Under the pieces are notes generated by a model. It searched no databases. It was not told the DNA's origin and saw only the letters and a list, made by a program, of their open reading frames with translations. A stretch of 64,000 nt of DNA, taken from positions 124,001 through 188,000 of the forward strand of contig NZ_JAMRXH010000012.1 in NCBI RefSeq assembly GCF_023740735.1, given 5' to 3'. Shown piece by piece: positions 48,761 to 56,986 of this stretch (its first letter is position 1; the number at the start of each line of letters is the position of its first letter). The stretch comes from Nocardia sp. CDC159. GTDB lineage: Bacteria; Actinomycetota; Actinomycetes; Mycobacteriales; Mycobacteriaceae. Made by a program: the position numbers and the translations under genes.

Positions 48761-50176
48761 CTACGGCTGCCGGTTGGCAAATCCGGGCCGCCGATCCGCG
48801 CCCGCGTCGGCCAGGCAGTCGGCCACCGTGCGGACGGCGGCCGGGAGGTCGGCGCGGGCCACGGCGGCGTAGCCCAGGGCGATGCCGAAGGTCTGCCGCG
48901 GGCCGAGGTGGTGTCCGGCCAGCCCCTCGAGCAGGATGCCGCGGCGGCGGGCGGCGGCGGTGACCCGTTGCTCGGCGGTCGCCGAGGGCAGCCGGACCAC
49001 CAGGTGGCTGCCCGCGTCGTCGCCGAGGATGTCCAGGCCGCGGCGGCGGAACTCCGCGACGACGATCGCGCGCCGCGGCGGCATTGCCCGGCGCAACCGG
49101 CGCAGATGGCGGGCCAGGTCGCCGTGCCGGGCGAGTTCGACCACCACCTGCTGACCGGCCGTCGCCGGTCCGGTGCCGGTGTGCTCCCGGTGCGCGAGAA
49201 CGGCTTTCGTCACCCGGGGCGGCCCGACCAGCCAGCCGATGCCGAGCACCGGGGCGAGGATCTTCGAGGTGGTGCCGAGGTGGACGACCACGTCGGGGGC
49301 CAGGGTGGCCAGCAGCGGCAACGGGGCGGTGTCGTAACGGAGTTCGCCGTCGTAGTCGTCCTCGATGACGAATGCGCCGGTACGCCGGGCGAATTCGATC
49401 AGCTCCACCCGGCGCGCGGCGGGCATCCGCGCGCCGAGCGGAAACTGGTGTGCCGGAGTGCAATACACGGCCTCGACGCCGGGCGGTATGTCCTCGACCC
49501 GCAGGCCGTCGCCGTCGACCGGCACCGGCAGCACCCGCACACCCGCCGCCCGGAAGGCCCCGACCGCGCGCTGATAACCCGGATCCTCCATCGCCACCGT
49601 CGCGCCGGGGCGCAGCAGCGCCGCGGCCAACTCGCCGACCGCGGCGCTGGCGCCGCTCGTCGCCAGGACGACGGTGTCGCTGCCCGCGCCGAGACCGCGA
49701 TGGCGCAGCAGATGTTCGGCGACCGCGGCGCGGTATTCCGGATCGCCCGCCCGGTCCCGGCGCGCCGGGGGAATCCGGTCGCCCGCGTTTCGCCAGGCCC
49801 GTCGCCAGGCGGCGCGGTCGATCGCCTCGATACAGGGTGCGCCCGCGCCCAGATCCAGGTGTGCCGCCTCGGGATGCGGTTCCGCGGCGATCCGATCGCG
49901 CTCGGGGCGGGGCGCGGGCGAGGCGGTGAGATAGGTGCCCGAGCCCTGTCGGCCGGACAGCCACCCCTCGGCGTGCAGCTGCTCGTAGGCGGCGGTGATC
50001 ACCGTGCGGCTCACGCCCAGCCGCGCCGCCAGGGCGCGCGAGGACGGCAGCCGGTCGCCGCCGCGCAGCCGACCGGCCGTCGCCGCGGCGCGCAGACCGT
50101 CGGCCACCTGCACCGCGAGCGGTGTGGCCGCGGCGCGGTCGACCGCGAGCGGAAGTTCGTCCAGGGCGTCGTGCAC
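48761..50176 (-). CDS. MocR/PdxR-type GntR regulator with aminotransferase-like domain
   Basis: A 471-residue regulator. The N-terminal GntR winged helix covers residues 18-84 (GDRLPSSRALAARLGVSRTVITAAYEQL). It is followed by a class I aminotransferase fold with the PLP-binding Lys in GTTSKILAPVLGIGW and the pyridoxal-N Asp in EDDYDGELRYD. MocR proteins sense PLP or PLP adducts. It starts with GTG at 50176 and is divergent from an FMN-binding, PNPOx-like gene, a pairing that fits control of B6 or flavin-linked metabolism. The 71-nt gap contains a repeated GCCATTC that may be part of its operator. Confidence 0.92.
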   Translation of the reverse strand: MHDALDELPLAVDRAAATPLAVQVADGLRAAATAGRLRGGDRLPSSRALAARLGVSRTVITAAYEQLHAEGWLSGRQGSGTYLTASPAPRPERDRIAAEPHPEAAHLDLGAGAPCIEAIDRAAWRRAWRNAGDRIPPARRDRAGDPEYRAAVAEHLLRHRGLGAGSDTVVLATSGASAAVGELAAALLRPGATVAMEDPGYQRAVGAFRAAGVRVLPVPVDGDGLRVEDIPPGVEAVYCTPAHQFPLGARMPAARRVELIEFARRTGAFVIEDDYDGELRYDTAPLPLLATLAPDVVVHLGTTSKILAPVLGIGWLVGPPRVTKAVLAHREHTGTGPATAGQQVVVELARHGDLARHLRRLRRAMPPRRAIVVAEFRRRGLDILGDDAGSHLVVRLPSATAEQRVTAAARRRGILLEGLAGHHLGPRQTFGIALGYAAVARADLPAAVRTVADCLADAGADRRPGFANRQP

Positions 50177-50247
50177 GAGAAGTGGTCTTTCGAGATTTCG
50201 ACGAATTGGCCATTCAACAATGCCATTCGCCCGGGGAATCTGATCTC

Positions 50248-50934
50248 ATGACCGAGTCAGTTTCCGCCCGGCCCTCGCTCTCGCCGACCTCGCGCAGCAC
50301 CCTGACCCGCTACCGCGACCGCGCCGCCATCGATCGCGCCGCCCTGGACGCGGTCCTGGACGCCGGACTGCTCTGCCACGTCGGCGTCGTGATGCACGGC
50401 TCGCCCGTGGTCCTGCCGACCATCTACGGCCGCCACGGTGACACCCTCTACCTGCACGGCTCCACCGGCGCGGGCAATCTGCGGGCAGCCCTGACCGGCG
50501 AGGTCTCGGTGGCCGTCACCCTCCTGGACGGCATCGTCTACGCCCGCTCGGCCATGAACTTCTCGATGAACTACCGCTCGGCCGTCATCCACGGCCGCCC
50601 CACCGAGGTCACCGATCCGGACGAGCGGCTGCGCGCGCTGCGCGTCATCACCGACCACAACGCCCCGGGCGCGTGGGATGTCGTCCGCCCACCCAACAAG
50701 AAGGAACTGGCCGCCACCCGCGTGCTGGCTTTGGACCTCACCGAGGCGTCGGTGAAATCCCGTGCCGGGGACAGCGGCGACGATCCCGAGGATCTCGACA
50801 ACGGGGTGTGGGCGGGGGTGCTCCCGATCCGGCAGATTTTCGGCACGCCGCGATCGAACGGCGATCTGGCCCCCGGCATCGACATTCCCGAGTACGTCCA
50901 CGCGCGGGTGACGCAGGCGCCCGTCGACGCCTAG
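50248..50934 (+). CDS. Pyridoxamine 5'-phosphate oxidase-like FMN-binding protein
   Basis: A 228-residue split-barrel flavoprotein of the Pyridox_ox_2 type (LDAGLLCHVGVVMHGSPVVLPTIYGRHGDTLYLHGS). It is not the classical PdxH; these proteins bind FMN or F420 and their substrates vary. ATG 50248 follows GGGGAA by about ten bases. It is divergent from the MocR-type regulator, its probable controller. The stop lies one base from the stop of the converging acyltransferase-like gene. Confidence 0.88.
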   Translation: MTESVSARPSLSPTSRSTLTRYRDRAAIDRAALDAVLDAGLLCHVGVVMHGSPVVLPTIYGRHGDTLYLHGSTGAGNLRAALTGEVSVAVTLLDGIVYARSAMNFSMNYRSAVIHGRPTEVTDPDERLRALRVITDHNAPGAWDVVRPPNKKELAATRVLALDLTEASVKSRAGDSGDDPEDLDNGVWAGVLPIRQIFGTPRSNGDLAPGIDIPEYVHARVTQAPVDA

Positions 50935-50935
50935 G

Positions 50936-52162
50936 TCACCAGTGCGTGGCGGTGAGATCGAGGTCCGCGAGGGTGCCGCGAGCGAGATCCGTCAGCTCGG
51001 CGTGTGATCGGATGTGCTCGGGGTCGAGGCCGATCAGGGCGAGGGTGTAGGTGTGCGCGATCCGCGACAGATAACCGGACAGGCGGGTGCGGGGGAGCCG
51101 GGCCGGGGTGAGGCCGGGGTGTATGGCCCTGGCCGCGACGCCGGTGCAGCGGTGCGGGCCCAAGTGGGTGAGGGAGTCGGGGAGCGCGCCGATATTGGAG
51201 CACAGGATGTCTCGTTCGCCCGCTCCGCGGGACAGTCGGTGGGCCAGGCGGTCGGGCAGGACCTGGAGGATCTCCTCGGGTAGGCCGCCGGGGCTGGTCA
51301 TGCGGTATTCATATGCGGCGCGGCACTTTTCGCGGATGGTGGCCGGGGTGTCCGTGCGCGTGACGGTGATCTCGGTCATCGCCATGTCGTTGTCCACCCG
51401 TGATTCGTCGCGGGTGTCCACGGGAAGGCTGGCGGTGATCTCGGATTCGGGAAATCCACTGTCCCATAGCATCTTCGCCACGACGTGGACGAACAGGCTG
51501 TTCGCCGTGCCGCCCCGGGCCGCGGCCGTCAGCTCCCAGTCCGCGGCCGGGATCTGCAGTACGGCGCTGCGGGTCGCGGCGTCGGAGGCGGTGCGCGGGG
51601 CGGTGGTGGCCGGTGGCGTGGGCACGCCGCGCCGCAGCGCGCGGACGGTGCCGCCCAGCACGGTCGACAACTGCCGCCGCGCATCGTCCCAATCCGACCG
51701 CACGACCGGTCGTTCGGTGTCGACCCGCCCGCTCAGGGCTCGATCGACGGCGGTCACCAGCCCGCGCCCATCGGCCAGCGCATGCGAACAGGTCAGCGCG
51801 ACAACCGAACTCCGATCCACCAGCCGCGTCGCCGACAGCCGCCAGCCGGGACCGAATTCCGGATCCAGGTCGAAGCCCTGTGCCTGCGCCCACTCCCACA
51901 GCTGATCCATGCGGATCGGCCGCGGCTCGATCAGCAGTGGATGCGCACGATCATTGGCCCGCCAGTACCGCCGCGCCCCCGGCACCCGCGGCCGCACCAC
52001 GCGCCGCCCCAGCGGCCCCACCCGCAACGCGGAATGCAACTGCCGCAACAATTCCGGCTCCACCCGCCCGGCGGTCCGCCACAGCCCTTGCAGCGCGATC
52101 GGCGTGCCCATGCCGCGATGGGTGCGCAGGAAGATCTCGTCGACGACGCTCAATCGGCTCAT
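50936..52162 (-). CDS. Stand-alone condensation/acyltransferase-like protein (PapA/WS-DGAT-like fold)
   Basis: A 408-residue protein with the acyl-CoA-dependent acyltransferase/condensation active-site motif HxxxDG (CSHALADGRG, around residue 150) and a second-half DNDMAMTEITV region resembling the solvent-channel motif. It is too divergent to name a substrate; related proteins esterify alcohols or polyketide/lipid hydroxyls. ATG 52162 has a near-perfect site (GGAGGTGA) seven bases upstream. The N-terminal MSRLSVVDEIFLRTHRG resembles mycobacterial and nocardial wax-ester-synthase-like starts. Confidence 0.75.
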   Translation of the reverse strand: MSRLSVVDEIFLRTHRGMGTPIALQGLWRTAGRVEPELLRQLHSALRVGPLGRRVVRPRVPGARRYWRANDRAHPLLIEPRPIRMDQLWEWAQAQGFDLDPEFGPGWRLSATRLVDRSSVVALTCSHALADGRGLVTAVDRALSGRVDTERPVVRSDWDDARRQLSTVLGGTVRALRRGVPTPPATTAPRTASDAATRSAVLQIPAADWELTAAARGGTANSLFVHVVAKMLWDSGFPESEITASLPVDTRDESRVDNDMAMTEITVTRTDTPATIREKCRAAYEYRMTSPGGLPEEILQVLPDRLAHRLSRGAGERDILCSNIGALPDSLTHLGPHRCTGVAARAIHPGLTPARLPRTRLSGYLSRIAHTYTLALIGLDPEHIRSHAELTDLARGTLADLDLTATHW

Positions 52163-52265
52163 CGGCACATCACCTCCGCCCCGTGGCGGTTGGGGTTGGA
52201 CGATGTACGGCGTGGCGGGTCGGCATGTCGCCATCGTGCCATCGGCGGCGCGGCGTGCGTCCCGA

Positions 52266-53033
52266 TCAGGCGGGACGGCCGTGTCGTCCCGCGCCGGAGG
52301 CGAACCGCTGCGCCCCGGCCAGCGCGCCGTCGGCGTCGGCGAGCGCGGTCATGCCGTGGCGCAGTTCGTTGGCGATGGCGGCGTCCTCGTCCAAACTCCA
52401 CTGCTCCAGTGCCGACAGCCGGTCCGAGCGCAGGCAGGTCTGCGGCAGGGCGGCCAGCTCGGTGGCCAGAGCCGCTGCCGCACTGCGGGATTCGCCCGGC
52501 GGCACGACGCGATTGACCAGCCCCATCTGCAGGGCCTCCGGTGCGCCGACCGCGCGTCCGGTCAGGATCATGTCCATGGCTCGCCCCGCGCCGATGAGGC
52601 GCGGCAGCCGCACGGTCCCGCCGTCGATGAGCGGCACGCCCCAGCGTCGGCAGAACACCCCGAAGGTGGCGTCCTGCTCGGCGACCCGCAGGTCACACCA
52701 CAGCGCCAGCTCCAGCCCGCCCGCCACGGCATAGCCGGACACCGCGGCGATCACCGGTTTGGACAGCCGCATGCGGGTCGGACCCATCGGGCCGTCACCG
52801 GTCTCGGTCACCCGGTTGGATCGTTGGGTCCCAAGCGATTTCAAATCCGCCCCGGCGCAGAAGGTGCCGCCCGCACCCCACAGCACGGCCACCGCGGCCT
52901 GGGGGTCGGCGTCGAATTCGCGGAAGGCGTCGGCGAGCGCCGCGGCGGTGGGGCCGTCGACGGCGTTGCGCGCCTCCGGACGGTCCAGCACCACGGTGAG
53001 CACCGGACCGGTGCGCTCGATTCGTACGCTCAT
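52266..53033 (-). CDS. Enoyl-CoA hydratase/isomerase (crotonase) family protein
   Basis: A 255-residue crotonase. The oxyanion-hole segments are FCAGADLKSLG and VSGYAVAGGLELALWCDLRVAE, and the usual catalytic Glu region reads GVPLIDGGTVRLPRLIG, with Asp in place of one canonical Glu, so the reaction may not be simple hydration. It lies back to back with the TetR/acyl-CoA dehydrogenase pair and shares their 124-nt promoter region, suggesting joint regulation of an acyl-CoA degradation step. Confidence 0.9.
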   Translation of the reverse strand: MSVRIERTGPVLTVVLDRPEARNAVDGPTAAALADAFREFDADPQAAVAVLWGAGGTFCAGADLKSLGTQRSNRVTETGDGPMGPTRMRLSKPVIAAVSGYAVAGGLELALWCDLRVAEQDATFGVFCRRWGVPLIDGGTVRLPRLIGAGRAMDMILTGRAVGAPEALQMGLVNRVVPPGESRSAAAALATELAALPQTCLRSDRLSALEQWSLDEDAAIANELRHGMTALADADGALAGAQRFASGAGRHGRPA

Positions 53034-53127
53034 GCCGCTGCCTCGCTGTCGCTTCCGGGCCGTCGCAGGCGACGGAGCCGCGCCGATGGGTCGAGCTCGA
53101 CCATACGACGTAAACCCGCCCTTGCGT

Positions 53128-53156
53128 CAAGAAATGAATTCATGATTCACTTCTTG
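53128..53156. promoter_or_regulatory. Palindromic operator directly before the TetR start codon
   Basis: Arms CAAGAAATGAAT (53128-53139) and ATTCACTTCTTG (53145-53156) pair at 11 of 12 positions around a 5-nt spacer. The site ends two bases before GTG 53158, indicating autorepression; it also lies between TetR and the divergent crotonase gene. Confidence 0.7.
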
Positions 53157-53157
53157 C

Positions 53158-53754
53158 GTGGCCTATCGCAGAACCCCGGCCGTCCAGGCCCGGCTCGACG
53201 CCCAGGCGGGCGCGATCACGCGCGCCGCGATGAAGGTGCTGTCGCGCGAGGGGTTTTCCGGCCTGTCCATGGCCGCGGTCGCGGCCGAGGCGGGCGTGGC
53301 CACCGGCACCGTCTACAAGAACTTCAGCGGTAAAGCCGAGTTGGTGACGGCAGTGTTCCGTGCGGTCGTCACCCGCGAGGTCGCCGCGGTCGCGGCGGCC
53401 GGGGCCGAGGGCGGGCCGGTGCAGCGGGTCACCGCGGCGGTGGAGACCTTCGCCGGTCGCGCCCTGAAGAATCCCAAGTTGGCGTATGTGCTGCTCGCCG
53501 AGCCGGTGGACGCGGCGGTCGACACCGAACGACTGCGATTCCGTCGCGCGTTCGCCGAGACCTTCGAATCGGCCATCGCCGCGGGCGTCGCCAGTGGTCA
53601 ACTGCCACCGCAGAATTCGCGGATCAGCGCCACGGCGCTGGTCGGTGCCGTCGGTGAGGTGCTGGTCGGGCCGCTGGCCGAGGCGCTGGACAGCGAATCG
53701 GTGGTCCCCGAACTTGTCGCCTTCGCCCTGCGCGCCCTGGGTCTGCACGAATAG
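53158..53754 (+). CDS. TetR-family transcriptional regulator
   Basis: A 198-residue regulator. The helix-turn-helix covers residues 18-62 (MKVLSREGFSGLSMAAVAAE, AGVATGTVYKNFSGKAELV), followed by a helical effector domain. Start GTG 53158 adjoins a 29-nt palindrome. It precedes the AidB-like acyl-CoA dehydrogenase gene by 8 nt and so is co-transcribed. By analogy with fatty-acid regulators it may sense an acyl-CoA, though nothing in the ligand domain proves this. Confidence 0.92.
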   Translation: MAYRRTPAVQARLDAQAGAITRAAMKVLSREGFSGLSMAAVAAEAGVATGTVYKNFSGKAELVTAVFRAVVTREVAAVAAAGAEGGPVQRVTAAVETFAGRALKNPKLAYVLLAEPVDAAVDTERLRFRRAFAETFESAIAAGVASGQLPPQNSRISATALVGAVGEVLVGPLAEALDSESVVPELVAFALRALGLHE

Positions 53755-53762
53755 GAGCTGCC

Positions 53763-55382
53763 ATGCCCACCCACGTTGTGTTCAATCAGGTTCCCGACAT
53801 CGTTCCCTTCGACTTCTCCCGCAATCCGGCACTGATCGAGGGCCTGCACCGCGAGGGCGCCGGATGGGCCGAGGCCGAGGTGCGTGAATTGGGCACGCTC
53901 GCAGGCGGTTTCGAGGCGCAGGAGTGGGGGCGGCTGGCGAATGAGAATCCACCGGTGCTGCACACCCACGACCGCTACGGCAACCGCGTCGACGAGGTGG
54001 AGTTCCACCCGTACTGGCACCGGCTGATGGAGGTCGCGGTCGCGCACGGGCTGCACGGCACCCCGTGGGCCGACGATCGGCCCGGGGCGCATGTCGCGCG
54101 CGCGGCCAAGTTCCACACCTGGGGCATCACCGATCCGGGGCATATGTGTCCGATCTCCATGACCTACGCCGTGGTTCCGGCGCTGCGGCACAATCGCGAG
54201 CTGTCGGCGCGGTTCGAGCCGCTGTTGACCTCGCGCGCTTACGATTTCGGTCTGCGCGAGCCGTCCACGAAGGCGGGCCTGATCGCGGGCATGTCGATGA
54301 CGGAGAAGCAGGGCGGCTCCGATGTGCGTGCCAACACCACCACCGCCACACCGCAATCCGACGGCACCTACCGCATCGTGGGCCACAAGTGGTTCACCTC
54401 GGCCCCGATGTCGGATATGTTCCTCACCCTGGCCCAGGCGCCCGGCGGACTGTCCTGCTTCCTGCTGCCGCGAGTGCTGCCCGACGGCACCCGCAACGCG
54501 CTGCGGTTGCAGCGCCTGAAGGACAAGCTGGGCAACAAGTCCAACGCCTCCTCGGAGATCGAATACGAGGACGCGGTCGGCTGGCTGGTCGGCGCGGAGG
54601 GCGCCGGCGTCAAGACCATCATCGAGATGGTGAATATGACGCGGCTGGACTGCGTGATCGGCTCGGCCACCGGTATGCGGACCGGCGTGGTGTTCGCCGC
54701 CCATCACGCCCGGCACCGGGAAGCCTTCGGCGCCAAGCTGATCGACCAGCCCGCCATGCGCAATGTGCTCGCCGATCTGGTGATCGAATCCGATGCGGCC
54801 ACCACGGTCATGATGCGGCTGGCCGGGGCCACCGATCGCGCCTCGAGCGATCCGGCCGAGGCGGCGCTGCGGCGCATCGCGCTGGCGGTCACCAAGTACT
54901 GGGTGTGCAAGCGGGCCCCCGCACACGCCGCCGAGGCGCTGGAATGCCTGGGCGGCAACGGCTACGTCGAGGAATCCGGTATGCCGCGGCTGTACCGTGA
55001 GGCCCCGCTCATGTCGATCTGGGAGGGTTCGGGCAATGTCGCGGCCCTGGACGCGTTGCGCGCCATGGCCCGCCAGCCCGAAACCGTCGAGGCGTACTTC
55101 ACCGAGGTCTCCCTCGCCCGCGGGGCCAACCGTCATCTCGACGACGCCATCGACCGAATCGGCAAGGAGTTCACCGATCTCGGCGAGATCGAGTACCGGT
55201 CCCGGCGCATCGTGGAACTGATGGCGCTGGTGCTGCAGGGTGCCCAGCTGGTCCGGCACGGTCATGCGGCCGTCGCGGATGCGTTCTGCGCCAGCCGGTT
55301 CGGCGGCGACTGGGGTATCGCCTTCGGCACGCTTCCGACAGGGGTGGATACCGCGGCGATCCTCGAGCGGGCCTACGCCTGA
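53763..55382 (+). CDS. Acyl-CoA dehydrogenase, AidB-like
   Basis: A 539-residue flavoprotein, longer than the typical 380-residue acyl-CoA dehydrogenases and matching the AidB branch. FAD-binding stretches are MSMTEKQGGSDVRANTTTA and YRIVGHKWFTSAPMSD; QRLKDKLGNKSNASSEIEYE and ECLGGNGYVEESGMPRLYREAP (with the WEGSGNV segment) are also AidB-like. AidB of E. coli is linked to alkylation response and binds DNA; in actinobacteria this branch may be metabolic. TAGGAG precedes the ATG. It forms an operon with the TetR gene. Confidence 0.93.
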   Translation: MPTHVVFNQVPDIVPFDFSRNPALIEGLHREGAGWAEAEVRELGTLAGGFEAQEWGRLANENPPVLHTHDRYGNRVDEVEFHPYWHRLMEVAVAHGLHGTPWADDRPGAHVARAAKFHTWGITDPGHMCPISMTYAVVPALRHNRELSARFEPLLTSRAYDFGLREPSTKAGLIAGMSMTEKQGGSDVRANTTTATPQSDGTYRIVGHKWFTSAPMSDMFLTLAQAPGGLSCFLLPRVLPDGTRNALRLQRLKDKLGNKSNASSEIEYEDAVGWLVGAEGAGVKTIIEMVNMTRLDCVIGSATGMRTGVVFAAHHARHREAFGAKLIDQPAMRNVLADLVIESDAATTVMMRLAGATDRASSDPAEAALRRIALAVTKYWVCKRAPAHAAEALECLGGNGYVEESGMPRLYREAPLMSIWEGSGNVAALDALRAMARQPETVEAYFTEVSLARGANRHLDDAIDRIGKEFTDLGEIEYRSRRIVELMALVLQGAQLVRHGHAAVADAFCASRFGGDWGIAFGTLPTGVDTAAILERAYA

Positions 55383-55387
55383 CCGCG

Positions 55388-56233
55388 TTACTGCTTGAGC
55401 AGGGTCGCGACCTGGATGTGCGGCCAGTCGATCGGCTTCGCCGGATCCGGTTGCGGCCCAGCGGGAAAACGCAGCATCGCCCGCTGGCTGTATTGCAACT
55501 GCAGCGTCTCCTGCCCGTGCGGTCCGTGCAGGGTCTCCACCCAGAAGGTGGACGAGAGGGTTGTGGCCTCGGCATTGGCGGTGACGAAGCCGATATTGCG
55601 GATGTCGCCGCGGCCGGTGCGCACGTCCAGCGTGGTGGTGTGGATGACGGTGCGCTCCTTGAGCGCGTCGGTGAGCAGGATCGACGGATCGCGCAGGGCC
55701 TGTTCCGGCACGCCGGGCGGGAGCTGGGTGTCCGGCGGCGGGAAATAGCCGTCGCCGAAGGTGAAACCGACGGGCGTGGTGTCCAGCGGCGGAATGTCCG
55801 GCGCGCCCGCCACATCCGGTAGCGGCGTGCCCTGGGCCAGCAGCGTGTCACCGTGCGGGATGGCCGCCATCCGGACGATCGTCGCCACCGCGATCGGCGA
55901 AGTCGTGGGCGGCACGAAAAGCCACATCCCGTTCTCCAGATGCAGCGCCTCGTTGGTCTGGGCGTCGCAGATCTGCTGGTGATAGTGCAGGCCGCGCAGG
56001 AAGATATCGTCCTGGTTGTTGCCGCGATTGGGGATGGGCGCGCCGATCTCGGTGAAGGTCAGTACCTCCCGGGTGGCGTTGAGCTGCACGCGAAACGGCG
56101 TGCCGCCCTGGTGGTCCGGTAGTTCGGCGACGCTGAAGCCCGATCCCATCCAGGTGCCCGGCAGATCCTGCAGCGGGCCGAGGTCGGCGGTGGAGATGAA
56201 CGCGGGCGCCGCCGCGCGAATCGAGAGCGTCAT
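55388..56233 (-). CDS. Lipocalin-like/haem-binding-like beta-barrel protein, function unproven
   Basis: A 281-residue, cytosolic, beta-rich protein. The pattern LQDLPGTWMGSGF near the N-terminus and IPNRGNNQDDIFLRGLHYHQ resemble lipocalin/nitrobindin-like ligand-binding barrels often labelled haem-binding or FABP-like. HLENGMWLFVP and VRMAAIPHGDTLLAQG may line the pocket. GGGGGAA lies four bases before ATG 56233; ATG 56245 is a longer alternative. I cannot name the ligand. It converges on the acyl-CoA dehydrogenase gene with a 5-nt gap. Confidence 0.7.
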   Translation of the reverse strand: MTLSIRAAAPAFISTADLGPLQDLPGTWMGSGFSVAELPDHQGGTPFRVQLNATREVLTFTEIGAPIPNRGNNQDDIFLRGLHYHQQICDAQTNEALHLENGMWLFVPPTTSPIAVATIVRMAAIPHGDTLLAQGTPLPDVAGAPDIPPLDTTPVGFTFGDGYFPPPDTQLPPGVPEQALRDPSILLTDALKERTVIHTTTLDVRTGRGDIRNIGFVTANAEATTLSSTFWVETLHGPHGQETLQLQYSQRAMLRFPAGPQPDPAKPIDWPHIQVATLLKQ

Positions 56234-56337
56234 GGTTCCCCCCATGTGGTGAATTTCCCTCCGGAACCAGGATCACAGCGTTCGCCGCCCCCGGCACGCC
56301 CCCAATTCCATGCCCCGGGCGTCGCGGTCGAAAACGA

Positions 56338-56529
56338 TCAACCCAGCGAAAGACCGCGTTCGGCGAGCGCCGCGCGCAGCACGCGAATCGCCTTCGGGCC
56401 CACTCCATGCAGGGCCAGCAGTTCGGCTTCGGGTACCCCGGCGAGTTGTTCGAGTTCGGTATAGCCCACGGCGTTCAGGGCGCGGGTCGCCGGTGCGCCG
56501 ATGCCGTGTGGCAGCGTCGAATCGGTCAT
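56338..56529 (-). CDS. Small helix-hairpin-helix DNA-binding-like protein
   Basis: A 63-residue protein resembling the helix-hairpin-helix of the RNA polymerase alpha C-terminal domain (LPHGIGAPATRALNAVGYTE, LEQLAGVPEAELLALHGVGPKAIRVL). Such single-domain proteins are common in actinobacteria and presumably bind DNA. It follows the membrane-protein gene by 28 nt and is probably the last gene of the pgi transcript. Confidence 0.82.
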   Translation of the reverse strand: MTDSTLPHGIGAPATRALNAVGYTELEQLAGVPEAELLALHGVGPKAIRVLRAALAERGLSLG

Positions 56530-56557
56530 CCCAACAGGGTAGGGCCGTGGCGCCCGC

Positions 56558-56980
56558 TTACGGTGCGGTTGTGAGGGCGAGGCCGATCAGGGTGACGACC
56601 TTCGCGACCTCCAGACCCACGTACCAGTAGTGCGCGTGCGAGCGGGGGCCCTCCTCGCCCGCGAGGACGCGGTTCGAGCGGCGCGTCAGCGGCGGGCGGA
56701 CGATCAGGATCTGGACCGCCAGCACCGCCACCGCCGCGGCGAGCCAGACCCAGGTCGCGCCGGATACCCGCGCCAGGAATGCCGAGATCAGCAGGGCGAG
56801 GGCGAGTACCGTCTCGGCGGTGTTCAACGCGCGGAACACCAGGCGGCCGATGCCCAGGCCGATGGCGAGGGTCACGTTCGGGGCGCGAAACTTCAGCGGC
56901 GCCTCCAGGAAGGAGATCGCCAGCACCATCCCGAGCCACAGCATGGGCAGGAACAGCAGCAGGTGGCGCGCGATCGACAT
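56558..56980 (-). CDS. Four-helix membrane protein, function unknown
   Basis: A 140-residue protein with four hydrophobic segments (LLLFLPMLWLGMVLAISFL, ETVLALALLISAFL, WVWLAAAVAVLAVQILIV, VAKVVTLIGLAL). A conserved-looking SHAHYWYVGLEVAK stretch precedes the last helix. It starts six bases after the pgi stop and so is co-transcribed. I do not recognise a function. Confidence 0.82.
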   Translation of the reverse strand: MSIARHLLLFLPMLWLGMVLAISFLEAPLKFRAPNVTLAIGLGIGRLVFRALNTAETVLALALLISAFLARVSGATWVWLAAAVAVLAVQILIVRPPLTRRSNRVLAGEEGPRSHAHYWYVGLEVAKVVTLIGLALTTAP

Positions 56981-56986
56981 CGGTGC

